A DNA stretch of 64,000 nt from positions 151,617-215,616 of the forward strand of contig NZ_FZOY01000009.1 of the NCBI RefSeq assembly GCF_900188335.1, given 5' to 3'. The position numbers and the translations under genes were made by a program. Every line of letters starts with the position of its first letter. The stretch's first letter is position 1. Of the stretch, positions 41,831-50,370 are shown one piece after another. The notes under the pieces were generated by a model that had not been told where the DNA came from, did not search any database, and saw nothing but the letters and a program-made list of their open reading frames with translations. The DNA is from Tropicimonas sediminicola. GTDB lineage: Bacteria > Pseudomonadota > Alphaproteobacteria > Rhodobacterales > Rhodobacteraceae.

Positions 41831-42009
41831 TGGCCAAGCCGGCTTGACCCGGCGCTCGCCAGGACCGCAGCAATCCCATCGACATCCCGGATGCCGCCCT
41901 TCCGTTGACACGGGCGCATGGTCCCGATCTGACGTTGGATGCCGTCGGCGCACGGCGCCGGAAGGCCAGCGCCGCTCCCACCGGCGTCCATCCCGCGGGG
42001 CATATCTGC
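41831..42009. other. Short convergent gap
   Basis: This 179-base stretch separates the convergent export and kinase-fusion genes. I see GC-rich self-complementary pieces but no clear terminator or gene. Confidence 0.35.
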
Positions 42010-43527
42010 TCAGAGGTGGCGCCAGACGCCCCGGACGACATCGGACACACTCTGTTCCAGGGCGCGATCCGTCCTGATCGTAACTGCCGGCACGCCCGGG
42101 AACGCAGCAGCCGTCTCGATCTCCCGCCGGCGACGCAGACTGTCCGGGTCCGGTCCGTCCCGCTTGTTCCGGGTGGCGTCGCGCAGCAGTGTCGTCTCAA
42201 TCGGTGCGACCAGGCGAACCACGAGATCCGGGCTCGGCACGCCGCGATACAAACGACGCTCCATGTTCATCAGAAACCGTTTCAAGCGGGAGCCACAGGC
42301 CGCAACCGTGGCGTCGTCGAACTGGCTGCCGTCGATTACCCCCGCCTCGGTGGACGGATAGCGGTCAGCCACGACGATCGCCCCTTCGGACGCCGCCCGG
42401 CGGCTCCGCAGCAGCAAGGCACGGCGATCATGGGCAAGCAGCACCATCCGCACCAAATAGACGAGCGAATACCGCCCTTCCTCGCGACGCTCGGGCCGCT
42501 GGTATTCGCCGGATCGCTCTTCCGGCATGGCCTTGCGAAGCAAGGGGAGCATCAGACGCACCGGGGCCGAAAGCAAAGTCGCCGGCGGCTTACCCACATG
42601 GATACGCCGCAGGTCGAGCTGTTTTCCCAGTCGATCCGCAAGCGCCGCCCCCAAGGTCGACTTGCCACTCGCCTTGGGGCCGACGAGCGCGACGATAGCG
42701 CCCCCTGCGACCAGGCTGCGCGGCCGGCGCCGGCGCATTCGCGATGACACCAGAATCCCGAGACGCCAGAGTCGTGACGCGGCCGCAGTCATGACGCCCA
42801 GCCGCCGCCAGTCCCGCAACCGCCAAGCGAGGCGCAGCCCAAGACGAATACGGCGAAGAACCGCGGTCGGCTCGGCTATGGCCGCGATCAACCGATCCAG
42901 TTCCCCATCGGTGGCTCCCGGGATGGTGGACGCCCAGAGCGCCTGTGCTGCTTCATCGCTCGCCCTGTCGCGCAGCCATGCGAGTTCCTCGGGCACAGAG
43001 CGGTAATGGCGGTTGACCAGCAAGCATTCCGCGAGGCTGGTATGCTTGAGCAGGATCCGGAGCACGAAAACCGCGAGTTCCGCCTCTGGCGGCGGCAAGG
43101 GTATTCCGCTGTCCCTCAGGTCACCGCCAAACAGCAGGGGCTCGAACGGCAATCGGTAGCTCTTGACGAGGCTGTCGCCGGTGACAACCTGGAAGTAGGC
43201 GTGCACATGGAGCAGCCTCTGTGTCGCGGAGTCGAGTGCAAAGGCGTGGATCACGCCGGGGTGGCCGCTTCCATATCGGGATAGGGCAAGTTTGAAACCG
43301 ACGTCCGACAGGGCCTCGAGAAAGGTTGCGGCATCGATCCTGTCGACCAGAACATCGAAGTCTTCGTCGCCCGCCAGCGTCTCCGGAAGTCGGATGTTGC
43401 TCTTCCAGTGGCAGTATCGCACCTGCCGGGAGTTCAGCTCCGAAACCAGCGCCATGAAAGGTGCCTGGGCATGGCCGACCGGCTTGGACGCGGGGATTTC
43501 CACGGATCTGGCTCCGATTTCGTTCAT
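42010..43527 (-). CDS. Nucleotidyltransferase-like/P-loop kinase-like fusion protein
   Basis: This 505-residue two-domain protein is uncommon. Residues ~30-240 resemble a nucleotidyltransferase-superfamily fold (RYCHWKSNIRLPETL then GDEDFDVLVDR, a possible D-x-D pair). Residues ~275-505 are thymidylate-kinase-like: VALVGPKASGKSTLGAALA (Walker A), a lid-like arginine-rich region and IVVADRYP. It overlaps the flippase gene by ATGA (43524-43527), so it is made with Wzx. Its substrate could be a nucleotide, a lipid sugar or a glycan. I do not name an enzyme. Confidence 0.7.
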   Translation of the reverse strand: MNEIGARSVEIPASKPVGHAQAPFMALVSELNSRQVRYCHWKSNIRLPETLAGDEDFDVLVDRIDAATFLEALSDVGFKLALSRYGSGHPGVIHAFALDSATQRLLHVHAYFQVVTGDSLVKSYRLPFEPLLFGGDLRDSGIPLPPPEAELAVFVLRILLKHTSLAECLLVNRHYRSVPEELAWLRDRASDEAAQALWASTIPGATDGELDRLIAAIAEPTAVLRRIRLGLRLAWRLRDWRRLGVMTAAASRLWRLGILVSSRMRRRRPRSLVAGGAIVALVGPKASGKSTLGAALADRLGKQLDLRRIHVGKPPATLLSAPVRLMLPLLRKAMPEERSGEYQRPERREEGRYSLVYLVRMVLLAHDRRALLLRSRRAASEGAIVVADRYPSTEAGVIDGSQFDDATVAACGSRLKRFLMNMERRLYRGVPSPDLVVRLVAPIETTLLRDATRNKRDGPDPDSLRRRREIETAAAFPGVPAVTIRTDRALEQSVSDVVRGVWRHL

Positions 43528-44945
43528 CTTTCCCCTCCGATATTGCCCTTGGCGAGATCATCCGCTGCGGACCCTTGCGAGCTGCCCCCTCCCGGCCTTC
43601 CGGATATGCTGGCGAGCCCTGGGCGCAGACCGAGCCGGCGGTGAACACACCACATCATGCCGGCATTCCATCCAAGCATTGACAGCGCCGCAGCCACCGC
43701 GACCCCCGTCATGCCCAAGATCAAATACAGGATCGCGGCGATGATCACGTTGCCGGCCGCGGCGGCGATCATGAGCCTCGATCCCTCGCGCTCGTGCCCG
43801 GTCATCGTGAGGACATGCTGCTGCGGTCCGGCTGCCGCGGCAACGAGCTGCCCCGCAACCAGAATGATCAGGATCGTCCTTGCCGCCGAGAACTCCGGCC
43901 CGAACCAGTTAAGGATCATCTCGGCGCCGAAAATCAAGGGCGAGGCAACGGTGAGCGTGCCGGCGAGCGACAGTAGCGCAGCCCGCGAGATCAGTGTCTG
44001 GAGCCCCGCCATGTCCTTGCGCGCGTACAGGGCGGAGACGGTCGGCGCGAACAAGGTTGCAATCGACAGCCGCGGAAGCGCGGCGATCAGCGAAAGGCTT
44101 ACGGCCACCGTGTAGATCGCCACCTCTGTGGCGGCGCCGTGCGCGCCCATGATCAGAACCCCGGCCCGGGACATGAGCGTGTCGGCCAGCATGATCAGCG
44201 TGAGCGGCACGGCCGGGCGCAGCCACTCGCGCGGCGCATAAAGACGAGGAGACCTGGCCGGTTCGGGAGGGATATGCGCGATGAGAAAACGTCGGAGGAT
44301 AAACAGCATCACCACCCCGGCGGCAAGAGCCGCAGAGACGGCCGTGACGGCGTCCGGCACGGCGAGACCGCTCAGTACAGCAAGGGCAAGGAAAAGAAAG
44401 GTCAGGGTGTCTCGCAGAATGCGTTCCGGGAGCATCGCGGAGATGATGCCTCCGTAGGCGCGTACCGCCGCGGCGCTGACCAGGCGCAAGCTCAGAAGCG
44501 GAATGATCGCCGTCCCGATCAGGAGGGCACGCCCAAGCTCGCTCTCAGCTCCGTGGATCGCGACCACCGACACGGCTGCCACCATCGCAAGCGCGGTGCC
44601 GGCCAGCGCGGCCCCCGACAGGGCAAATCGGAGCACGCCCCCCGCCTTGGACCAATCCGCGCCGACCTGGTACGCCGGAAGCAGCCGGAGCAGTGAAACG
44701 TGGAAGCCCAGGGTCGAGATGTAACCGAGAACCGTGGTCCAGGCGATGACGTAGGCGAAATGCCCGAAGCTCTCGGCGCCGATCAGCCGGACCGTGCCGA
44801 GCTGCACGACAAGCCCCACCGCCGCGCCAGCCACCAGCACCAGGAAGGCAAGGGAACTGGAGGCAAACAGGCGCTTTCCAAGCAGGCGGTCCGCATGAAG
44901 CGAGAGCCTTGCCCCATCGGGCGCGTCTGTCTGCACACCACTCAC
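43524..44945 (-). CDS. wzx: Oligosaccharide flippase, Wzx/MATE-like
   Basis: The 473-residue polytopic membrane protein has about 12-14 hydrophobic segments and the polysaccharide-synthase family pattern (RLFASSSLAFLVLVAGAAVGL, LGTVRLIGAESFGHFAYVIAW, LTLIMLADTLMSRAGVLIMG). It would move undecaprenyl-diphosphate repeat units across the inner membrane. It is coupled to the kinase-like genes on both sides by ATGA overlaps (43524-43527; 44942-44945). Confidence 0.88.
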   Translation of the reverse strand: MSGVQTDAPDGARLSLHADRLLGKRLFASSSLAFLVLVAGAAVGLVVQLGTVRLIGAESFGHFAYVIAWTTVLGYISTLGFHVSLLRLLPAYQVGADWSKAGGVLRFALSGAALAGTALAMVAAVSVVAIHGAESELGRALLIGTAIIPLLSLRLVSAAAVRAYGGIISAMLPERILRDTLTFLFLALAVLSGLAVPDAVTAVSAALAAGVVMLFILRRFLIAHIPPEPARSPRLYAPREWLRPAVPLTLIMLADTLMSRAGVLIMGAHGAATEVAIYTVAVSLSLIAALPRLSIATLFAPTVSALYARKDMAGLQTLISRAALLSLAGTLTVASPLIFGAEMILNWFGPEFSAARTILIILVAGQLVAAAAGPQQHVLTMTGHEREGSRLMIAAAAGNVIIAAILYLILGMTGVAVAAALSMLGWNAGMMWCVHRRLGLRPGLASISGRPGGGSSQGSAADDLAKGNIGGER

Positions 44946-45928
44946 CGCGTGGCCGCTCCGGGCGCAAAGGGGCGGCTTCCTTCCAAGGCGACCATGCGGA
45001 TGGCGGCAACACCGGCCTCCAGATCATCACGGCACGCACCGGACACGCGCAGCACGCGGCGGCCGGAGCCTTCAAGCAGGCCCTCGATGGTGTCGAACAC
45101 GCTCGCAAGGCCCGGGTTCGCATCCGGAGACCGCTCCAGGAACCGGTAGACACGGCCCTGCCCCGACAGCCGTTCCTCCAGGCGGGCGCGGGTCACGCTC
45201 GGCGCCACCTCGATCCGAACGGTGATGTCGGGCAATGGGACGAGCCGAAGCGCCTCGGCAAGGATCTCTTCGTCCGTTCTGCCGGAGTCGAGCGCGAGAC
45301 CGGCGACGGCACAGATGTAGCCCTGGTCGCGCAGTGCCAGTCCCTCACCGGCACTTGCGGCAAGGCTGGCAAGATAGCGCCTGCGTCGCAACTCTCGCAG
45401 GCTACCGTCGATGGGCAGAAGCTTGAGCAATGCGTCGGCGACAGGGTCCTGGCGGGCATTTCCGAACAACACGTCCGCGAGTTTCGCGGCCCTGCTGGCC
45501 ATGAAAGCCCGAGCCCCCTCTGCCCCGTTCGCTGATGGTGCTCCCGGAACCTCACCGGGCCGCGCGCTGACAAGAAGGCGCACGGGGATATCGTGGCCTT
45601 GCAGGTCTGCCGCCACACCGAGTGCCAAGGTGGTCTTTCCGGAAGCCGGCGGCCCGATCAACTCTATCGTACGGCCAGCCGCGCCCGCGTCCGGATGTGT
45701 TTCGTCGATCGTCTGGCCGTTCGCGTCAAACAAACCATGGCTCCCGTCACTCTGAACCAGATGTCTCAGCGGCAAACCGGGCGTCCCGGAATGCCTCCGT
45801 CGGGTTATGGCGATGAACTGGGTCCGGAGCGGAAGAATGACGCCCCTCGGCGGCCTACCCGATGGCACCTCTATCCCAAACAGGTTAACGCAGCGCCCAT
45901 CGCCCGTTAATGACGCAAAGGGGGACAT
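44942..45928 (-). CDS. P-loop kinase/ATPase-like protein, EPS operon
   Basis: This ~328-residue protein has a Walker A-type loop (ELIGPPASGKTTLALGVAA, around residue 94) and no membrane segments. Residues ~200-325 continue the P-loop fold. ATG 45928 is my best start, but its N-terminal ~80 residues are low-complexity and a later start is possible. It is the first gene of the minus-strand Wzx operon, followed by the flippase with an ATGA overlap. The likely role is phosphorylation or ATP-driven regulation in polymer assembly. No family name is offered. Confidence 0.6.
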   Translation of the reverse strand: MSPFASLTGDGRCVNLFGIEVPSGRPPRGVILPLRTQFIAITRRRHSGTPGLPLRHLVQSDGSHGLFDANGQTIDETHPDAGAAGRTIELIGPPASGKTTLALGVAADLQGHDIPVRLLVSARPGEVPGAPSANGAEGARAFMASRAAKLADVLFGNARQDPVADALLKLLPIDGSLRELRRRRYLASLAASAGEGLALRDQGYICAVAGLALDSGRTDEEILAEALRLVPLPDITVRIEVAPSVTRARLEERLSGQGRVYRFLERSPDANPGLASVFDTIEGLLEGSGRRVLRVSGACRDDLEAGVAAIRMVALEGSRPFAPGAATR

Positions 45929-46285
45929 GGCGAGGAACGCACGGCCTCGGCAACCCACTGAAAGGGTTAGATGACTACCCTCAAGTATAATATTCCGAAC
46001 GCCCCGATTTCGCGATGCTGATTGAAGGTGCCGTACGTCTCGAGGACCTGCGGCCACTCCGGCGGGGCGTCTTTCGGAAAGGTAGCTGCTTGTCAGGGAT
46101 CGACACGAGGCACAGATTGATCGGCCGTGGCTCCAGCTTTGCGACGGCAGCAGGATGGTGCGTACGCCGGCCGGTGCGAGCGCCGGGCTCCGCAGTCAGT
46201 TCGATTGACTCTCGGGCACAGGACCACAGGACAGGCGGCGGGACCTGTCGGGCCGGTTCGCCCTTCTTCCCGTCCGGAGATCAGA
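45929..46285. other. Divergent control region of two EPS operons
   Basis: This 357-base stretch separates the minus-strand kinase-like operon from the plus-strand VanZ-like operon. It contains TATAAT (45986-45991), a dyad AACCC/GGGTT (45952-45968) and a TACCCTC half-site (45977-45983) that resembles the NarL-like heptamers elsewhere. No gene is seen. Confidence 0.45.
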
Positions 46286-47524
46286 ATGGCCCTTAGGGAC
46301 GGACCTTCCGCTCGGCACATCGCCCCCTCGCGAGGGCTGGCGTGGATCGGGCTCTGCATCCTTGCCGCCGTGCTGTTGCTGTCCGCCATTCCCGGAAGCA
46401 GCCTCGGATGGTCTGGCGTGCGCCTTGTGGCATTCCTCGGCGCAGGGCTCGTGCTGGCAGGTACGTTCCGCTCGACTGCCTTGGCCGGGATCCTCCTGGT
46501 CGGGATCATCGTATGTGTGGAAGTCCTTGCGCTTCTTGCCCCGGGCGAGACCGCAGCCCGGGCCTGGGACAGGGTCCTTTGGAGTGCCGCCGGCACCCTG
46601 ACAGCTCTGGCGCTGACCATCCTCTGGCAAAGGTCTCCTGGACGCGGAGCACTGGCCGCAGTCGCAATCGTGTCTGCTGGCGCCTTTGCATGGCTCCTGG
46701 AGACCCTTCCCGGCAGCGCCCTGACACCCCTCTCCGGAAAATCCGGAACATTGCACTATACGGTGAACCACGCCAAGGACTTCCCTGCCGCGTTCAGAAT
46801 AGGTTTCAACCTGGCGGATGTGTCTTCCGCAGCTGCCCTGGATGGCCTGCCGGAAGGCGCGAAGGGAGTGCTCTGGACACGCAACGGCTACAACTCGACC
46901 TGTACCTGGCAGCGGGATGACGCAAGTCTCGTTGAGCTCGTGCATCAGGTGAAGGGTCACCCGAAGTTCAGCGGCATCTACTTCATCTCCGACGTGCCGC
47001 GGCCCTCCACCTGCCCGGACGCCCCGCAGCGCATCGCGGAGAGAACGGCCCTCATCCACAAGGAAGACCCGAACGGGCGAACGTTCATCGCGATCAGCGG
47101 CGGCTACTACTACCAGGAGGAATTCGCGCAGCTCGCCCAGTCCGCTGACCTGATCGGCGTCGTGGTCTACCCATGCAACACCAAGATCGGCGGCTGCGAC
47201 ATGGCAAAGATTGATGAACGTGTGGGCCGGGCCCTCGACGCCGGCATTCCAAAGGAGCGGCTCGTGCCGGTTCTGCAGGCCTTTGGCCAAGCGTGCACGA
47301 TCGACCAGAAGAATTTCTACCTCGCTCCCACCAAGCAGCAACTCGCCGAAATCCTCGCCAGATGGGACGTTTTGCTGCCGCCCGAGACCCGGCCGTTCGA
47401 CATGACCTATTCGTGGGGCATGCAGGAAAACCAGTCGTGTCCGAGCCTCGCGATGCTCGATGGCAGCGACTACCCGGACCTGCAAAGCTCATTCAGAACC
47501 TATTTCGCAAGGATGAACAGGTAG
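46286..47524 (+). CDS. VanZ-like membrane domain fused to TIM-barrel-like periplasmic domain
   Basis: This 412-residue protein has ~five N-terminal hydrophobic segments (LAWIGLCILAAVLLLSAIPGS, VRLVAFLGAGLVLAG, LAGILLVGIIVCVEVLALLAPG) whose spacing and E...PG motif look VanZ-like. From ~residue 150 it is soluble: VLWTRNGYNSTCTWQRDDAS, GIYFISDVPRPSTC, FIAISGGYYYQEE, GVVVYPCNTKIGGCD, a TIM-barrel-like alternation resembling glycosidase-type folds. The barrel is probably periplasmic. ATG 46286 follows CCGGAGA. It precedes GT4 and Wzy genes, so it may trim or bind polymer. This is inference; I cannot identify catalytic residues. Confidence 0.6.
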   Translation: MALRDGPSARHIAPSRGLAWIGLCILAAVLLLSAIPGSSLGWSGVRLVAFLGAGLVLAGTFRSTALAGILLVGIIVCVEVLALLAPGETAARAWDRVLWSAAGTLTALALTILWQRSPGRGALAAVAIVSAGAFAWLLETLPGSALTPLSGKSGTLHYTVNHAKDFPAAFRIGFNLADVSSAAALDGLPEGAKGVLWTRNGYNSTCTWQRDDASLVELVHQVKGHPKFSGIYFISDVPRPSTCPDAPQRIAERTALIHKEDPNGRTFIAISGGYYYQEEFAQLAQSADLIGVVVYPCNTKIGGCDMAKIDERVGRALDAGIPKERLVPVLQAFGQACTIDQKNFYLAPTKQQLAEILARWDVLLPPETRPFDMTYSWGMQENQSCPSLAMLDGSDYPDLQSSFRTYFARMNR

Positions 47525-47585
47525 CGCCCGGAAGCCCGCCGCGGGGTCGGTGGACACTCCTGGCACCAATGACGATGGAAGGCTG

Positions 47586-48791
47586 ATGACGATCGCACAT
47601 GTTCTGTATGTCGCCGGCGAAGACGCCGCCCTCCGCCTGCCCTTCATCTCGGCAGTCCGCGACCTGGGCTACCGGGTCAGCGTGGCAGCGAGCGGCGGTG
47701 GAGACACCTTCGAACGAGAAGGCATCGATTTCGCGCCTTTCCCGTTCGACCGCTTCATCTCGCCATGGAGCGACAGGAGAGCCATCGGCCGTCTTGGAGA
47801 CATCCTGGATCGTCTACAGCCCGATCTGGCGCAGGGGTTCGATACCAAGCCTTGCCTGATGCTGCCGATTGCCGCCGCAGGACGCGATGTCCTTTCGGTG
47901 CGGACGATCTGCGGCCGGGGGTGGGTCTATTCCTCGCGCTCACCGCTGGCCATGGCGGTGCGCCTGGTCTTCAGGGGATTGCACGGCGTGGTCGCGTCCC
48001 GCTACGCCGATGCCACGGTGTTCCAGAACGGCAGCGATCGAGACTACTTCCGCCAACACAACATGGCAGGACGCAACGCGATCGTCATTCCCGCCGGCGG
48101 CGGCGGCATCGACCCCGACCGTTTCTACTCCGCCCTGCGGACGTCGCCCGAACCAGAGACACTGCGCGCGGAACTCGGACTGGGAGACGACGAGATCGTC
48201 ATTACGGTCTCCCGGCTGACCCGCCAGAAAGGGATCGGAACACTGCTTCAGGCGGCCGACCTCGTGCGTCGCAAACGCCCCGGCGTCCGGTTCCTTCTCG
48301 TTGGCCCCCGAGACAGCGAGGGGCGTGACGCGATCAGCGGGGCCGAGATCGAGAGGATGGCACCGACGGTCGTCGCCACAGGCGCCCGAAACGACATCCC
48401 GGCCCTCCTCCGAATGGCAGACCTTTTCGCCTTTCCGACCGAATACGCGGAGGGTGTGCCGCGCGTCCTGCTGGAAGCTGCCCTGGCCGGCCTGCCCATC
48501 GTGTCGACCAGCATGCCGGGCTGTCTGGAGGTCATCGAAGACGGGAAGACCGGACGGCTGGTGCCGCCGCGCTCTCCGGATCAGTTGGCAGACGCCATTC
48601 TGCGGGCCTTGTCGGACCGGCAGGAAAGCACTTCCATGGCCGCTCGACTTCCTGCTGCTGTCCGCGACCGGTTCACGGTGGCCGGCGGTGCCGCGCGCCA
48701 CGATGCCTTCTATCGCGCGCTCCTCGCCGGCCGCGCGAACCGCGCCCATGACGCTCCGGATTGGAACGCGGCAGACGCCGGACCGGCATGA
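47586..48791 (+). CDS. Glycosyltransferase family 4
   Basis: The 401-residue GT-B enzyme begins MTIAHVLYVAGEDAALRLPF; its C-terminal half has the GT1/GT4 fold (ITVSRLTRQKGIGTLLQAAD, LVGPRDSEGRDA, ARNDIPALLRMADLFAFPTEYAEGVPRVLLEA, the E-x7-E region). It likely adds a hexose to the lipid-linked repeat unit. Ribosome site GGAAGG lies about 5 bases before ATG 47586. It follows the VanZ-like gene by 61 bases. It is the only dedicated non-initiating sugar transferase of this EPS locus within the window, so the repeat unit may be short. Confidence 0.92.
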   Translation: MTIAHVLYVAGEDAALRLPFISAVRDLGYRVSVAASGGGDTFEREGIDFAPFPFDRFISPWSDRRAIGRLGDILDRLQPDLAQGFDTKPCLMLPIAAAGRDVLSVRTICGRGWVYSSRSPLAMAVRLVFRGLHGVVASRYADATVFQNGSDRDYFRQHNMAGRNAIVIPAGGGGIDPDRFYSALRTSPEPETLRAELGLGDDEIVITVSRLTRQKGIGTLLQAADLVRRKRPGVRFLLVGPRDSEGRDAISGAEIERMAPTVVATGARNDIPALLRMADLFAFPTEYAEGVPRVLLEAALAGLPIVSTSMPGCLEVIEDGKTGRLVPPRSPDQLADAILRALSDRQESTSMAARLPAAVRDRFTVAGGAARHDAFYRALLAGRANRAHDAPDWNAADAGPA

Positions 48792-48882
48792 CCGGCTTTG
48801 GCCCCCATAGGCTCACCTCCTCGGAGGTGACGGGTGTTCGGCCCTCACTGGCAGCCGATCACAGACCTCCGGAGGCCTTGCC
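48792..48882. other. Spacer with palindrome before wzy
   Basis: This 91-base gap contains the perfect palindrome at 48813-48830 described separately and a ribosome-site-like GGAGGCC (48871-48877). Confidence 0.4.
48813..48830. promoter_or_regulatory. 18-bp palindrome TCACCTCC-TC-GGAGGTGA upstream of wzy
   Basis: Two perfect 8-bp arms flank a 2-bp centre. As RNA it could fold into a 7-bp hairpin with a CTCG tetraloop. As DNA it resembles a 7-2-7 NarL-type site (CACCTCC-TC-GGAGGTG). It lies 53 bases upstream of the wzy start. Confidence 0.45.
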
Positions 48883-50136
48883 ATGAGCGCGGTTCTGCTT
48901 GCACTCGGCCTGACACTGTCTGCCGCGACACAGCTGCGGCTCGGAGGCCTGCCCGTCGGGCCCGGAGAGATGCTGCTGGTGATGTGGATGGGCATCGCAA
49001 CCTTCCGGCAGCTCCTATATCAGCCGCTTGCGTTGAATCCGGCCTTCACCCGCATGGCGATATTCTGGATGACGATGCTCTTCATTCTGTGTCTTGGCAT
49101 GATGGTCGGCCTTGCCGTCGAGCCCTTCCATGATCTCTCAGGAATGCTGCGCGACACCATCGCCTATTCGCTGGTGCTGACATTCAGCCTGCTGGTGGCT
49201 CTGCAGCTCCACGACAGAGAGGTGCGGCGTGACATGCTCTGGAAGCTCCTTGTCATCGGAAGCGCATCGCTGACGCTGCAGATTGCCGGAGCATACGGGC
49301 TCGCGCCCACACCGGGCACCACCAGTTGGTATTTCGATCGCCTGATCGGCTGGGCAGAGAACCCCAATCAACTCGGCTTCTTCGCATTGATCGTCGTGCT
49401 TCTGGGGCTGCACCTCTCCGACACGTCCGAAACAGCCTCGCAACGCACGTGGGCCGCATTGCTTGGAGCGCCTCCGTTCGTTGCCGGTGTGCTGAGCGGG
49501 AGTGACAGCCTCATTATCGGGCTGATGCTTTCCGGCGCACTGATTGCGACCTTCAAGGCCATTGTCTGGACCCAGGACGAGGAGATGGCGCCGACCCTGC
49601 GCGGGACGGCCGTCGTGCTGGCAATCATGGCCCTGCCCCTGACCGCACTTGCCACGGTTCCTTTCGCGTCCGCGGCGCTGAAAACCTTCGAACAGGGATC
49701 GGAGGCGATCTATGGAGAGAACGAACAGGGCGAAACCCGGCTGAAGCTCTGGTCGGAAGCGCTCGAGAAGGGCATCGACTCGAAGCTCGTCGGCTTCGGA
49801 CCGGGCCCCCACCTGACCAGCAAATCCTACAAGCGCCCTCCGCCCTCCAAGTTCGAGGCCCACAACACGCTGCTCGACCTCTTTACACAGGGCGGGATCG
49901 TTGCCGTCGCTGCGTACCTCTGGATCACCGGATCCGCGCTTGTCGGGGTATCACGGGCGCGCAAACCTGCACTCGCGGGGCTTATCGTCGGCATGCTGGT
50001 CTTCAGCATGTTTCATTACATCGGGCGGCATCCGATCTTCTGGTTCTTCATCGTGATCTGCTTGCTGGAATCCAGCTTCGGAACCCGCCACTCCCTGAAC
50101 CGGCAGCAACCCCGGAGAGATGCGGCCGCGACCTGA
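48883..50136 (+). CDS. wzy: O-antigen/EPS polymerase, Wzy-like
   Basis: The 417-residue protein has about ten hydrophobic segments and a long periplasmic loop with the Wzy/WaaL-type stretch GFGPGPHLTSKSYK, SKFEAHNTLLDLFTQGGI (residues ~305-345). It would link lipid-carried repeat units into a chain. It ends the plus-strand operon and is convergent with the RTX gene. It could also be a ligase of the same superfamily; the presence of Wzx and Wzc favours polymerase. Confidence 0.85.
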   Translation: MSAVLLALGLTLSAATQLRLGGLPVGPGEMLLVMWMGIATFRQLLYQPLALNPAFTRMAIFWMTMLFILCLGMMVGLAVEPFHDLSGMLRDTIAYSLVLTFSLLVALQLHDREVRRDMLWKLLVIGSASLTLQIAGAYGLAPTPGTTSWYFDRLIGWAENPNQLGFFALIVVLLGLHLSDTSETASQRTWAALLGAPPFVAGVLSGSDSLIIGLMLSGALIATFKAIVWTQDEEMAPTLRGTAVVLAIMALPLTALATVPFASAALKTFEQGSEAIYGENEQGETRLKLWSEALEKGIDSKLVGFGPGPHLTSKSYKRPPPSKFEAHNTLLDLFTQGGIVAVAAYLWITGSALVGVSRARKPALAGLIVGMLVFSMFHYIGRHPIFWFFIVICLLESSFGTRHSLNRQQPRRDAAAT

Positions 50137-50248
50137 TCCGCGTGCAGAGGCGCAGGCGGCTCGTGGAGGCGAAGCGCTTCATTCGCAGGTCCTGTCAGAA
50201 ATCCCGGGAATGACCTGCCTCTGCCGCCGTTGAACAGGCTTCGGGCCG

Positions 50249-50280
50249 AAAAACGGCGCACGCCCAGGGGACGTGCGCCG
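50249..50280 (-). terminator. Rho-independent terminator of the RTX/propeller gene
   Basis: CGGCGCACG (50254-50262) and CGTGCGCCG (50272-50280) form a perfect 9-bp stem with a 9-nt loop. On the minus strand it is followed by TTTTT (50253 to 50249). It lies about 90 bases past the RTX stop and between convergent genes. Confidence 0.75.
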
Positions 50281-50370
50281 AAGTTCCGGACATTTCTCCG
50301 CCCACTGGCTCGCGATCCATATGAGCGGTGCCGATCGTACAGAGGCGCTCGGGGTGCGCCCCTGCCGATT

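Noticed and set aside
41831..42009. Terminator between the export gene and kinase-fusion gene
   Set aside because: Only scattered GC-rich self-complementarity; no clear stem with a T-tract.
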